DNA of 64,000 bases from Lachnospiraceae bacterium (GCA_009774585.1 VSOA01000001.1:15318-79317); one strand, 5' to 3'; counted from the stretch's first letter, positions 53,506 through 62,200 are shown. Notes: a model not told the origin generated them from the letters alone. Program-made: numbers and translations.

Positions 53506-54798
53506 ATGGTAAAAGCAGTTGTAGGCGCTAACTGGGGAGATGAAGGAAAAGGTAAGATCACGGATATGCTGGCGGAGAAAGCGGATATCATCGTGCGTTT
53601 TCAGGGGGGCGCTAACGCGGGACACACAATCGTCAATCAATATGGTAAGTTTGCGCTTCATACATTGCCGTCGGGCGTATTCTACGGTCATACGACGAGT
53701 ATTATCGGTAACGGTGTGGCGCTTAATATTCCGATTCTGTTTCATGAGATTAAATCCATAACGGAGAGAAATGTACCGATGCCTAAGATTCTTGTTTCAG
53801 ACAGGTGTCAGTTGGTTATGCCTTACCATATCCTGTTTGACCAGTATGAAGAGGAAAGACTCGGAGGAAAGTCTTTTGGTTCCACAAAATCGGGAATCGC
53901 ACCGTTTTATTCCGACAAGTATGCGAAGATTGGTTTTCAGGTGAGCGAGCTTTTTGACGAAGAACTTCTCAGAGATAAAGTTGCACGTATTTGTGAGACC
54001 AAAAATGTAATTTTAGAGCATTTATATCATAAACCATTGATCGTGCCGGAGGAACTGCTTGACACGCTGCATGAGTACAAAGAGATGATCGCGCCCTATG
54101 TGTGCGATGTTTCGGCATATTTGGACCGCGCATTAAAGGATGGAAAAACAATTCTTCTGGAAGGACAGCTCGGTACATTGAAGGATCCGGATCACGGGAT
54201 CTATCCGATGGTGACGTCTTCTTCCACTTTGGCAGCATTCGGTGCGATCGGTGCCGGTCTGCCGCCGTACGAGATTAAGGAGATCATCACGGTATGTAAG
54301 GCATATTCTTCCGCGGTAGGGGCAGGCGCATTTGTTTCGGAAATCTTTGGGGATGAGGCGGATGAACTCAGACGCAGAGGCGGAGATGGCGGTGAGTTCG
54401 GTGCAACGACAGGCCGACCGCGTCGAATGGGCTGGTTTGACTGTGTGGCTTCCAAATACGGATGTCGGCTGCAGGGTGCAACGGACGTGGCATTTACTGT
54501 GCTGGATGTGCTTGGCTATCTGGACGAAATTCCTGTCTGCGTCGGATATGAGGTGGATGGGGAAGTGACGACGGATTTCCCTGTCACCTGCAAGCTGGAG
54601 GGAGCAAAGCCGGTTCTTAAGAAGCTGCCTGGCTGGAAATGTGATATCCGCGGAATCAAGTCCTATGAGGAATTACCGGAGAACTGCCGCAAGTATGTGG
54701 AGTTTATCGAGGGACAGATTGGTTATCCGATCACGATGGTTTCTAACGGTCCGGGCAGAGAGGACATTATTTATCGTGAAAGTCCTCTGAAAAAATAG
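53506..54798 (+). CDS. purA: adenylosuccinate synthetase
   Basis: 430 aa, ATG after AAAGGAGGAGTCAGA. Forms adenylosuccinate from IMP, aspartate and GTP; PurB then releases AMP. GTP-binding/catalytic N-terminus GANWGDEGKGKITD with Asp14-like base and GGANAGHT His; the FGSTKSGIAP and GQLGTLKDPDHGIYP regions are the IMP and Mg sites; DxGHTTGRxRR-type motif appears as EFGATTGRPRRMGWFD. Its own promoter and leader hairpin; the upstream neighbour is the xylosidase fusion. Confidence 0.96.
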   Translation: MVKAVVGANWGDEGKGKITDMLAEKADIIVRFQGGANAGHTIVNQYGKFALHTLPSGVFYGHTTSIIGNGVALNIPILFHEIKSITERNVPMPKILVSDRCQLVMPYHILFDQYEEERLGGKSFGSTKSGIAPFYSDKYAKIGFQVSELFDEELLRDKVARICETKNVILEHLYHKPLIVPEELLDTLHEYKEMIAPYVCDVSAYLDRALKDGKTILLEGQLGTLKDPDHGIYPMVTSSSTLAAFGAIGAGLPPYEIKEIITVCKAYSSAVGAGAFVSEIFGDEADELRRRGGDGGEFGATTGRPRRMGWFDCVASKYGCRLQGATDVAFTVLDVLGYLDEIPVCVGYEVDGEVTTDFPVTCKLEGAKPVLKKLPGWKCDIRGIKSYEELPENCRKYVEFIEGQIGYPITMVSNGPGREDIIYRESPLKK

Positions 54799-54865
54799 AA
54801 AACGGCAGTCGCGTCCTGCCCATGAAAAATTTTGAGAAAAAATGTTTTCACGGGATGATTTATGC

Positions 54866-54871
54866 TACAAT
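54866..54871 (+). promoter_or_regulatory. extended -10 promoter of the SDR gene
   Basis: TGCTACAAT (54863-54871) is an extended -10; the -35 region is poor (TGTTTT 17 bp upstream). 86 bp upstream of the SDR start. Confidence 0.45.
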
Positions 54872-54956
54872 ATGGAAAGATACTATTTCAAGACGGACGG
54901 AAGGGCTGCTTGAAATAAAGAGCGGTGTGACCATATCATAATAGGAGGGAAATTGT

Positions 54957-55703
54957 ATGCTGTTAGAGAACAAGGTTGCGATTGTAACGGGCGGGAGCAG
55001 AGGCATCGGCTATGCGACAGTTGAGGCCTTTGTAAAAGAAGGCGCGTCTGTGGTGCTGTGCGCCAGCAGACAAGAAACGGCAGATAAAGCAGTAGCGAAA
55101 CTGCAGGAGACATATCCTCAGGCAAAGGTGGAGGGAATCTTTCCGGATTTATCCGATTATACAGCAGTGAAAGCGGCGTTTGACGATGTAGCTGAAAAAT
55201 ACGGGAAGATAGATATTCTGGTTAATAATGCGGGTGTGTCGGAGAGCACTCCTTTTACACAGTATACGGAAGAGACTTTTACGAAGGTTATGGATTTAAA
55301 TATCATAGGTGTGTTCAACTGCTCCAAGGCGGCAAGCGAGCACATGATCGAGGCGGGATGCGGCGTCATCTTAAACACATCGTCCATGGTGAGCGTGTAT
55401 GGGCAGCCGGCGGGAATTGCTTATCCTACGTCGAAGTTTGCGGTCAACGGATTTACGTTATCCCTTGCCAGAGAACTGGGACCGAAAGGAATCCGCGTCA
55501 ATGCGGTTGCGCCCGGAATTACCTATACTGACATGATGCGAAGTGTGCCAAAGGAAGTGATCGAACCGATGATTGCACAGATTCCGTTGCGCCGTATGGG
55601 ACAGCCGGAGGACATTGCCAATGCTTTTGTCTTCCTTGCCTCTGACAATGCGTCATATATCAGCGGTGAGGTTCTGCATGTGGACGGACTGGCGAGAAGC
55701 TGA
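54957..55703 (+). CDS. short-chain dehydrogenase/reductase
   Basis: 248 aa, ATG after AGGAGGGAAATTGT. NAD(P)-binding TGGSRGIG (about residues 12-19), NNAGVSES, and the catalytic Ser-Tyr-Lys in NTSSMVSVYGQPAGIAYPTSK (Tyr near 159, Lys near 163). PLRRMGQPEDIANAFVFLASDNASYISG is typical of the classical SDR C-terminus. ETYPQAKVEGIFPDLSD and LRRMGQPEDIA resemble the BaiA-type bile acid hydroxysteroid dehydrogenases of gut Clostridia; FabG-type or sugar dehydrogenase activity is equally possible. A LysR gene follows. Confidence 0.88.
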   Translation: MLLENKVAIVTGGSRGIGYATVEAFVKEGASVVLCASRQETADKAVAKLQETYPQAKVEGIFPDLSDYTAVKAAFDDVAEKYGKIDILVNNAGVSESTPFTQYTEETFTKVMDLNIIGVFNCSKAASEHMIEAGCGVILNTSSMVSVYGQPAGIAYPTSKFAVNGFTLSLARELGPKGIRVNAVAPGITYTDMMRSVPKEVIEPMIAQIPLRRMGQPEDIANAFVFLASDNASYISGEVLHVDGLARS

Positions 55704-55823
55704 CGGGAAATATATGCAGCGTCCTGTTTTTGTTTTGTGTGTATTGGAAAATAGAATCTGCATATAGAAAGGACAAAGTCTTCCATAATGGCAGAGTTTG
55801 ATAAAAACGGAGTTATGTAAACT

Positions 55824-56702
55824 ATGAACAACTTAGAATATTATAAAGTATTCTATCATGTGGCGAGAGCAGGAAGCCTGACGGTGGCTGCGAAGGAACT
55901 GAATATTTCGCAGCCGGCGGTCAGCCAGTCTGTTAAACAGCTTGAGACAGCACTGGGAACGAATCTTTTTACCAGAGCGTCGAAAGGGGTACGACTGACC
56001 GGAGAGGGCGAACTGCTCTACAGTTATGTGGCAAAAGGATATGAGCAGATTGCGCTGGGTGAGCAGAAGCTTCAGCAGATGTTTGATCTGGAATTGGGGG
56101 AAATTCATATCGGAGCTAGCGATATGACGCTGCAATTCTATCTGCTTCCTTATCTGGAACAGTTTCATGAGAAATATCCGCATATCAAAGTAAGTGTCAC
56201 CAATGCGCCCACACCGGAAACACTCGGCAATCTGCAGGATAATAAGATTGATTTCGGTGTGGTCAGTACACCCTTTGACAATAAGAATGGGTTGCGTGCA
56301 GTGAATGTCCGGGAAATAGAGGACGTTTTTGTGGCAGGGCGAAAATTTATCCAGTACAAAAACCGCATGCTGGACTTGCAGGAATTGGAAAAAATGCCTA
56401 TTATCTATCTGGAGGGTATCACCAGTACGAGAAATTATATGGATGCTTTTTTACAGAAGAGCGGTGTAAAGATTCAGCCTGAGTTTGAACTTGCTACCAG
56501 CGATATGATCGTACAGTTTGCGCTGCGCAATCTGGGAGTGGGCTGTGTGGTACGGGATTTTGCGAGGGAGTATCTGGAGGACGGCAGACTGTTTGAAATG
56601 CGGTTTAACATGATCATACCCAAAAGACATTTTTGTGTGGTGACGAATCCAAAGAATCCTTTGTCTGCGGCGGCGAGAAATATGCTGGAATTGCTGTATT
56701 AG
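55824..56702 (+). CDS. LysR-family transcriptional regulator
   Basis: 292 aa, ATG 55824 with GGAG about 12 bp upstream (GGAGTTATGTAAACT). N-terminal winged HTH (residues 1-60): FYHVARAGSLTVAAKELNISQPAVSQSVKQLE. The effector domain (about 88-290) has the type 2 periplasmic-binding fold; SDMTLQFYLLPYL and GVGCVVRDFA are ligand-facing. Located 120 bp downstream of the SDR on the same strand; it may control it, though LysR genes are more often divergent from their target. Confidence 0.9.
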   Translation: MNNLEYYKVFYHVARAGSLTVAAKELNISQPAVSQSVKQLETALGTNLFTRASKGVRLTGEGELLYSYVAKGYEQIALGEQKLQQMFDLELGEIHIGASDMTLQFYLLPYLEQFHEKYPHIKVSVTNAPTPETLGNLQDNKIDFGVVSTPFDNKNGLRAVNVREIEDVFVAGRKFIQYKNRMLDLQELEKMPIIYLEGITSTRNYMDAFLQKSGVKIQPEFELATSDMIVQFALRNLGVGCVVRDFAREYLEDGRLFEMRFNMIIPKRHFCVVTNPKNPLSAAARNMLELLY

Positions 56703-56850
56703 GATTTAGAGATCAAAAGCGTTTTTTATAAACTGAAATATGCCTAAGACAGATTTATAAAGCACCTTTTGGCACCCGGTATTGGTATTAAGTGAAAAAA
56801 GATTTTGACTTATTTATGCATCATAGAATAGGAACGGAGAAAAAGGAAAT

Positions 56851-57456
56851 ATGATTACGACGATTATATTTGATATCGGAAACGTACTTGCCGATTTTAA
56901 CTGGCGGAAGCATTTTGCGGGATTTGGCTATGATGATGAGATGGTGGAGCGTATTGCAAGGGCGACAGTCAAGCATCCGCTGTGGAATGAGGTTGACAGA
57001 GGCGTCATGGGACAAGAAGAACTGATTGACGGTTTTGTAGCAAATGACCCGGAGATTGAGCAGGATATTCGTAAAGTGCTTGCAGATGTGGGGACGATAG
57101 TCACACATAACGACTATGCGATTCCGTGGATACAGGATTTGAAGAGCAAAGGCTACCGCACCCTTTATCTGTCTAATTTTTCGGAGAAAGCTAGGGCGGA
57201 CTGCGCGGAAGCGCTTGACTTCATTCCTTATATGGACGGCGGTATTCTTTCCTATCAGGAGAAGATCATCAAGCCGATGCCGGAGATTTATCAATTGCTG
57301 ATTGACAGATATCAGCTTGTGCCGCAAGAGTGTGTCTTCATGGATGACACGGTGGCGAATCTGACAGGCGCGGAGAAGTTTGGAATCCATACGATTCATT
57401 TCATAAATAAAGAGCAGGCGGTTTCAGAACTGCGTAAGCTGGGTGTCGATGCTTAG
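56851..57456 (+). CDS. HAD-superfamily hydrolase (subfamily IA, YihX-like)
   Basis: 201 aa, ATG after AAAAAGGAAAT. Motif I is IFDIGNVLADFNW, the DxGNV form found in YihX phosphatases where the second Asp of DxDGT is replaced; motif II LYLSNFSEKA (Ser/Asn), motif III Lys in IIKPMPEIYQ, motif IV VFMDDTVANL. Small-molecule or sugar phosphatase of unknown substrate. The next gene begins 11 bp later, so they are probably an operon. Confidence 0.85.
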   Translation: MITTIIFDIGNVLADFNWRKHFAGFGYDDEMVERIARATVKHPLWNEVDRGVMGQEELIDGFVANDPEIEQDIRKVLADVGTIVTHNDYAIPWIQDLKSKGYRTLYLSNFSEKARADCAEALDFIPYMDGGILSYQEKIIKPMPEIYQLLIDRYQLVPQECVFMDDTVANLTGAEKFGIHTIHFINKEQAVSELRKLGVDA

Positions 57457-57467
57457 AGGAATAAGGG

Positions 57468-57887
57468 ATGAGTTTACATTATACGAGTAAGATGACGGGA
57501 GAAGAGTACAATGAAATGCGTGTGAGCGTCGGCTGGCGTCCGATTACGGAAGGACAGGCGGAGCGGGGGATTGCGCATACGACGTTTCTTGTAGCGGTAA
57601 AAGAGGATGATGAGATTGTCGCCATGGGCAGGATATTGTTCGATTTCGGTTATACGGCTTATCTGGGGGACGTCATTGTCCGTCCGGAATACCAAGGCAG
57701 GGGAATTGGCAGGAAAATTGTGGAAATGCTGATCGGTATGACGATGGAGAGCGCCCATGAGGATGAAAGGATCATGTTTATTCTTGGCGCTGCTAAGGGA
57801 AAAGAAGAATTCTATGAGAAAATGGGCTTCATAAGACGTCCCAATGAAGAGTCGGGAGCGGGCATGACGATGTGGCGTAAGAAGTAG
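57468..57887 (+). CDS. GNAT-family N-acetyltransferase
   Basis: 139 aa; ATG 57468, weak site (GAGGAATAAGGG). Acetyl-CoA pyrophosphate loop VRPEYQGRGIGRKIVEML (R/Q-x-x-G-x-G/A) at about residues 74-91, C-terminal strand FYEKMGFIRRP. Single compact GNAT domain; substrate unknown. Co-transcribed with the HAD gene. Confidence 0.88.
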   Translation: MSLHYTSKMTGEEYNEMRVSVGWRPITEGQAERGIAHTTFLVAVKEDDEIVAMGRILFDFGYTAYLGDVIVRPEYQGRGIGRKIVEMLIGMTMESAHEDERIMFILGAAKGKEEFYEKMGFIRRPNEESGAGMTMWRKK

Positions 57888-57934
57888 CAAAAAAGAGAAA
57901 TAAAAAGTCGTGGCAAGTTCTTATCACATAAAGA

Positions 57935-57963
57935 AGCGGGACAGTTTGGGCTGTCCCGCTTTC
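57935..57963. terminator. bidirectional terminator-like hairpin between GNAT and fprA
   Basis: AGCGGGACAG (57935-57944) pairs perfectly with CTGTCCCGCT (57951-57960), 6-nt loop. Followed by TTTCC on plus and TTCTTTA on minus, so termination could serve both convergent genes, though the T-runs are weak. Confidence 0.7.
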
Positions 57964-57974
57964 CGGTGTGCGCC

Positions 57975-58000
57975 TTGCGGCGGGCGTTCCGGCACTGCAC
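57975..58000 (+). repeat. 26-bp GC-rich repeat, copy at the 3' side of fprA
   Basis: The sequence TTGCGGCGGGCGTTCCGGCA and the six bases after it recur, with few changes (one base lost, one gained), at 59205-59230 upstream of fprA. The two copies flank the gene in the same orientation. Confidence 0.5.
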
Positions 58001-58006
58001 AGATAT

Positions 58007-59164
58007 TTATGCCCGGCACAATTCTTCGGCAAGCGCTTCAATCTGTGCTTTATTTTCATCAGTCATGGCAGAGCGGATCTGTACGTTGTTTTCCGTAAAT
58101 GTAATATTTTTGCAGTTTTCTAATTTGGCTCTCATGGACTTAGCCGCCATAGGCGCCCAAGAACCGTTTTCTATCAAGGCAATTGTGCGGTTTTGATAGC
58201 TGCGCTCCACCAGTTCGTTGATAAATTCTCTCATGTAAGGGAACATATCCGTGTTGTAAGTAGTGGTGGCGAGCACCAGTTTACCGTAGCGGAAAGCATC
58301 CTCCACACATTCTGCCATATCCTCACGTGCAAGGTCTGAGACGACAACCTTTGGACAGCCTTTCTCTGTCAGTTTCTCGGCGAGAAGTTCGGCAGCGGCT
58401 TTCGTATTGCCGTAAACGGAAGTGTAGGCAATCATCACCCCTTCCGATTCCACGCCGTAGGAGGACCAAGTCTGGTATAAGTTTACATAATATTCCAAAT
58501 TTTCTTTTAAAATCGGACCGTGTAAAGGGCAGATTGTCTGAATGTCGAGAGCTGCCGCCTTTTTCAATAAATTCTGTACCTGCATACCGTATTTACCAAC
58601 GATGCCGAAATAGTAGCGGCGCGCCTCACAGGCCCAGTCTTCGTCTGCGTCCAGAGCGCCGAATTTGCCGAAGCCGTCTGCCGAGAAGAGTACTTTGTCG
58701 AGCCGGTCATAGGTAACCATGACTTCCGGCCAGTGAACCATCGGTGCGGCAACAAATTGCAGCGTATGTGCGCCGAGTTCCAAGGTATCACCTTCCTTGA
58801 TAATCTGTCGTCTGTCGGCATAGTCCGTACCGAAGAACTGCCGCATCATCGTAAATGCCGGAGCGGAAGCGACAATGACAGCATCAGGGTATTCCTTGAC
58901 AAAGATGTCAATATTGGCGGAGTGGTCCGGCTCCATATGCTGTATGATTAAATAGTCCGGGGTACGTGTGTTAAGAACTTCTTTCAGGTTCTGCATCCAA
59001 GCGTCGCCAAAATGCGTATCAACCGTGTCCATAACGGCAATTTTGTCGTCCATAATGACGTATGAGTTGTATGCCATTCCGTTTTCTACAATGTACTGTC
59101 CTTCGAAAAGGTCGATGTCCCGGTCATTTACACCTATGTAATGAATGTCTTTTGTTATCTGCAT
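58007..59164 (-). CDS. fprA: A-type flavoprotein (flavodiiron protein)
   Basis: 385 aa from ATG at complement 59164 (GGAG at 7 bp); ATG 59170 and 59191 in frame are badly placed. Metallo-beta-lactamase domain (about 1-245) with the diiron site HMEPDHSAN and the later GPILKEN region (His ligand); flavodoxin domain (about 250-385) with the FMN loop TSVYGNTKAAA and LATTTYN. Reduces O2 to water (some also NO), protecting anaerobes. Transcribed alone from a strong promoter; GC-rich inverted sequences lie in its leader. Confidence 0.94.
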   Translation of the reverse strand: MQITKDIHYIGVNDRDIDLFEGQYIVENGMAYNSYVIMDDKIAVMDTVDTHFGDAWMQNLKEVLNTRTPDYLIIQHMEPDHSANIDIFVKEYPDAVIVASAPAFTMMRQFFGTDYADRRQIIKEGDTLELGAHTLQFVAAPMVHWPEVMVTYDRLDKVLFSADGFGKFGALDADEDWACEARRYYFGIVGKYGMQVQNLLKKAAALDIQTICPLHGPILKENLEYYVNLYQTWSSYGVESEGVMIAYTSVYGNTKAAAELLAEKLTEKGCPKVVVSDLAREDMAECVEDAFRYGKLVLATTTYNTDMFPYMREFINELVERSYQNRTIALIENGSWAPMAAKSMRAKLENCKNITFTENNVQIRSAMTDENKAQIEALAEELCRA

Positions 59165-59204
59165 AATCATTCTCCTTTTTATGATATTCATAGCATATTT
59201 AAAT

Positions 59205-59230
59205 CTGCGGCGGCGTTCCGGCGACTGTAC
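59205..59230 (+). repeat. 26-bp GC-rich repeat, copy in the fprA leader
   Basis: Second copy (CTGCGGCGGCGTTCCGGCGA and the following six bases) of the element at 57975-58000. It lies inside the transcribed leader of fprA and can pair with the following GCCGGC stretch. Confidence 0.5.
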
Positions 59231-59257
59231 TGCCGGCTTCGCCCGCGATGCTCTATT

Positions 59258-59286
59258 AGTATAACGCCTTTTAAAAAAGCTGGCAA
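59258..59286 (-). promoter_or_regulatory. sigma-A promoter of fprA
   Basis: On the minus strand TTGCCA (59286-59281), 17-bp spacer, TATACT (59263-59258). The leader to the start at 59164 is about 85 nt. Confidence 0.75.
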
Positions 59287-59387
59287 TATTTTCATATCAG
59301 ATGCTCTACAAAAGTTTAACAAACAGCCACTGAAAGTTGAACTGTTACAAAGAGTCTCGTTATAAAGTCAAAAATCCGATTCCGATA

Positions 59388-59416
59388 TTGACTCTGTCAG
59401 ACCGATATATTATTGT
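59388..59416 (+). promoter_or_regulatory. sigma-A promoter of tcdA
   Basis: TTGACT (59388-59393), 17-bp spacer, TATTGT (59411-59416); 44 bp before the start at 59460, which supports that start over the longer frame from 59337. Confidence 0.6.
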
Positions 59417-59459
59417 TTACGTGAGAAAAGTGCATCATAAAACAGAAACGGAGAAGACC

Positions 59460-60155
59460 ATGACAGAACAATTTAGCAGGACGGAACTTTTATTAGGGAG
59501 CGGCGCGATGGATAAGCTTGCACGTGCGCGAGTGGCAGTATTCGGTGTAGGCGGCGTGGGCGGCTATGTATGTGAGGCTTTGGCACGAAGCGGCGTGGGA
59601 GCGCTTGACTTAATTGATGACGATCGGGTATGCCTCTCGAACATTAACCGTCAGATCATCGCAACTCACAGCACGGTTGGCAGATACAAGACAGATGTGA
59701 TGAAGGAGCGGATTCTGGATATCAATCCGCAGGCACAGGTTACCGTGCATCAGTGTTTCTTTCTGCCGGACAATGCGGACAGGTTTCCCTTTGCAGAATA
59801 TGATTATGTGGTTGATGCGGTTGACACGGTGACGGCTAAGATAGAAATTGTCCTGTGTGCGCAGGCATATCAGGTGCCGGTCATCAGCAGCATGGGGGCG
59901 GGGAATAAGCTTGACGCCTCGGCATTCCGGGTGGCGGATATCTATGAGACGAAGGTGTGTCCGCTTGCCAAGGTGATGCGCAGAGAACTGAAAAAGAGAA
60001 ATGTGGAGCATCTCAAAGTTGTGTATTCGGAGGAGGAGCCAATGAAGCCGACATGGCGGATTGACGGACGGGCAACGCCGGGCAGCGTGGCGTTCGTGCC
60101 CTCCGTGGCAGGGCTGATCATCGCGGGGGAAGTGGTGAAGGATTTGGCAATATGA
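59460..60155 (+). CDS. tcdA: tRNA threonylcarbamoyladenosine dehydratase (ThiF/MoeB/HesA family)
   Basis: 231 aa from ATG 59460 with GGAGAAGACC upstream; the frame extends to 59337 but without a site and across the promoter. Adenylating E1-like fold: nucleotide motif VFGVGGVGGYVCEALARSG, DDDRVCLSNINRQ, VVDAVDTVTAK, and Cys-containing KVCPLAKVMRRELKKR. TcdA cyclises t6A37 of ANN-reading tRNAs using ATP. It lacks the zinc CxxC pairs of MoeB/ThiF, as TcdA does. Immediately upstream of the SPFH operon, which has its own promoter. Confidence 0.88.
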   Translation: MTEQFSRTELLLGSGAMDKLARARVAVFGVGGVGGYVCEALARSGVGALDLIDDDRVCLSNINRQIIATHSTVGRYKTDVMKERILDINPQAQVTVHQCFFLPDNADRFPFAEYDYVVDAVDTVTAKIEIVLCAQAYQVPVISSMGAGNKLDASAFRVADIYETKVCPLAKVMRRELKKRNVEHLKVVYSEEEPMKPTWRIDGRATPGSVAFVPSVAGLIIAGEVVKDLAI

Positions 60156-60164
60156 AAAAACCTC

Positions 60165-60193
60165 TTGACATATTATCTAAATGATATTATCAT
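60165..60193 (+). promoter_or_regulatory. sigma-A promoter of the SPFH operon
   Basis: TTGACA (60165-60170), 17-bp spacer, TATCAT (60188-60193); 35 bp upstream of the start at 60228 and 10 bp after the tcdA stop. Confidence 0.7.
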
Positions 60194-60200
60194 AATGATA
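60181..60200. promoter_or_regulatory. overlapping palindromes at the SPFH promoter, candidate operator
   Basis: ATGATA-T-TATCAT-A-ATGATA: three 6-bp half-sites with a 7-bp step, giving two perfect inverted repeats with single-base centres that share the middle arm. They overlap the -10 and the start point. The operon encodes a NUDIX protein with an NrtR-like DNA-binding domain, which could bind here (inference). Confidence 0.5.
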
Positions 60201-60227
60201 TAAACAAAAACAAGAGGAGGAATTGCT

Positions 60228-61244
60228 ATGGGAATCGCATATAAGAAATTTGAGCCGACAGAATATGTTATGAAGGTTAAGAAGGGAAAGGTGACACAGA
60301 AAGGGTTGGGGTTATCCTTTTTCTTTAACACGATGACGGAGAGCATGATGGTCATTCCGACCACCGCCTTTGACGCAAGCTTTGCATTTAACGATATCAT
60401 GACGTCAGATTTTCAGTGCATCAGCGTTCAGGGAGATATATCCTATATTATCACAGACTATGAGAAAGCTTCCAAGATGGTCAACTTTTCCTATAAAGAT
60501 AAGAAAGAGTACGCGGAAGTCTTAAAAGAAGCAAAACAGAAAATGGCAAAGCGCATCATCAATCTTGCAAAGGTCTATGTGACCAAGTTTATCAGTGGCA
60601 AAAACGTCAGGGAGGCGATCATATCTGCAGATGAACTGGCAGGAATGCTGAAAGAGACTATGAAGGACGACGAGACGGTGAAGGAGTTTGGCTTGGAACT
60701 GATCTCTATTTCCATTCTGGGTATTCTGGCGCAGGCGGATACAAGGAAGGCGCTGGAGGCAGCCACCAGAGAGGAGATACTAAAGCAGCAGGACGACGCT
60801 ATCTACAAGCGCAGGAATGCGGCAATCGAGCAGGAACGCATCGTTAAGGAAAATGAACTGAATACGGAAATCAAAGTGGCGGAGAAGCAGAAGGAGAAGC
60901 GGGAGAAAGAGATGGAGATGAAGCGTCTCGTGCAGGAGAAACAGGCGGAACTGGATGCGCAGAAGCTTGCCAACGATATCAGGTTGGAGGAAGAAAACTG
61001 CAGATTCGTAGATTTGCAGACCGAGAATGAGAAGAAGAAATCCGACGCCAAGGCATATGATTCGGAAGTGCTCCTTAAGACGTTTGCGGGCGTGGATAAA
61101 GACGTTATCAAAGCGCTTGTGACAAGCGGGATGGACAGTAAAGCGCTGATTGCGAAGGCGTTCCTTGAGATTGGCGACAAGGCGGATAAGATTGGCGTTC
61201 TAAACGTATCGCCCGATTTGCTGGAAACATTGTCTGCTACATAA
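60228..61244 (+). CDS. SPFH-domain protein (soluble, no membrane anchor)
   Basis: 338 aa, ATG after AAGAGGAGGAATTGCT. SPFH/band-7 like N-terminal domain (about residues 1-190; FDASFAFNDIMTSDFQCISVQGDISYII and a late LGLELISISILGI) followed by a charged coiled coil (about 195-290, many Lys/Glu/Arg) and a helical C-terminus. Unlike stomatins or flotillins there is no membrane hairpin at the start, so it may be cytosolic or peripheral; oligomeric scaffold is the usual role of the family. First gene of a three-gene operon with an NAD-kinase-like and a NUDIX protein. Confidence 0.8.
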   Translation: MGIAYKKFEPTEYVMKVKKGKVTQKGLGLSFFFNTMTESMMVIPTTAFDASFAFNDIMTSDFQCISVQGDISYIITDYEKASKMVNFSYKDKKEYAEVLKEAKQKMAKRIINLAKVYVTKFISGKNVREAIISADELAGMLKETMKDDETVKEFGLELISISILGILAQADTRKALEAATREEILKQQDDAIYKRRNAAIEQERIVKENELNTEIKVAEKQKEKREKEMEMKRLVQEKQAELDAQKLANDIRLEEENCRFVDLQTENEKKKSDAKAYDSEVLLKTFAGVDKDVIKALVTSGMDSKALIAKAFLEIGDKADKIGVLNVSPDLLETLSAT

Positions 61245-61273
61245 GAGAGTAGGGATAGAAGGGGAGGACACAC

Positions 61274-62200
61274 TTGGAAAGAGGGATGAACAAAGTCGTT
61301 CTTGTGACGAGAAAGACGAGATTGAATGAGCTGGTCTATAAATATAACACGATTGAGCAGGCGAAATTCTATATTGAGCATCTGGGCGCGGATTTTACGG
61401 ATTATATGCGGGAAGACGAGAAGTATCATGCGGCAGTTGCGGATGTGATACACAGTGCGGAGAAGTATGCCAGAGTCCAGCAGATTGACCGAGATTTCCT
61501 GCCGAATATGATTTTCGGTGAAAAGGATATTGTGGTTGCCGTCGGACAAGACGGTCTGGTGGCAAATGTCATGAAATATCTGCACGGACAGCCGCTCATC
61601 GGTATCAATCCGGATCCGGAGAGGTGGGACGGGGTGCTGTTACCCTTTGAACCCGGGCAGTCAGAACAGGTTTTACTAAAAACAATTGCCGGAAACCATG
61701 ATGTAAGGCAGGTTACGATGGCGCAGGCGACGACGCAGGACGGACAGATGATGCTTGCCGTCAATGATCTGTTCATAGGGCAGAAAACACATGTGTCGGC
61801 GCGCTATGATATTGTGTGGAATCAGAAGAGAGAGCATCAGTCTTCCAGCGGTATCATCGTCTCTACCGGACTTGGTTCTACCGGCTGGTACAAATCCGTG
61901 ATCACGCAGGCGGCAGGAATTGCCCGCGAGTTCGTCAGTCAGGATTTCAGGGACAGGCGGCGCAGATGGGATGACGACGAATTGACTTTTGTAGTAAGGG
62001 AGCCTTTTCCAAGCCGTTCCACCCAGACCGGTATCGTCTATGGAAGCCTCGGCGGCAGGGACAGCTTCCGGATTTTGTCCAAGATGCCCGGAAACGGCGT
62101 GGTCTTTTCAGATGGGATTGAGAGTGACGCCATCGAGTTTAATGCAGGAACGGAAGTTACGATTGGGATTGCGCCGCAAAAAGGGGTGTTGGTGATATGA
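61274..62200 (+). CDS. NAD-kinase-like protein
   Basis: 308 aa; TTG 61274 is preferred because GGGGAGG lies 6 bp upstream, whereas ATG 61286 directly follows AGAGGG. NADK-fold landmarks are present but altered: VAVGQDGLVANVMKYL where NADK has GGDGTxL (the Asp is kept), NDLFIG for the NE substrate motif, and STGLGSTGWYKS where NADK has STPTGSTAY. Probably a paralog with a shifted substrate (NAD derivative, sugar or lipid) rather than the housekeeping NADK. Between an SPFH gene and a NUDIX gene, overlapping the latter by 4 bp. Confidence 0.8.
   Translation: MERGMNKVVLVTRKTRLNELVYKYNTIEQAKFYIEHLGADFTDYMREDEKYHAAVADVIHSAEKYARVQQIDRDFLPNMIFGEKDIVVAVGQDGLVANVMKYLHGQPLIGINPDPERWDGVLLPFEPGQSEQVLLKTIAGNHDVRQVTMAQATTQDGQMMLAVNDLFIGQKTHVSARYDIVWNQKREHQSSSGIIVSTGLGSTGWYKSVITQAAGIAREFVSQDFRDRRRRWDDDELTFVVREPFPSRSTQTGIVYGSLGGRDSFRILSKMPGNGVVFSDGIESDAIEFNAGTEVTIGIAPQKGVLVI

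Noticed and set aside
60803..61585. Minus-strand 260-codon open frame
   Set aside because: Covers the SPFH coiled coil and the start of the NADK-like gene; Ser/Phe-rich because it is opposite Lys/Glu-rich coding sequence.
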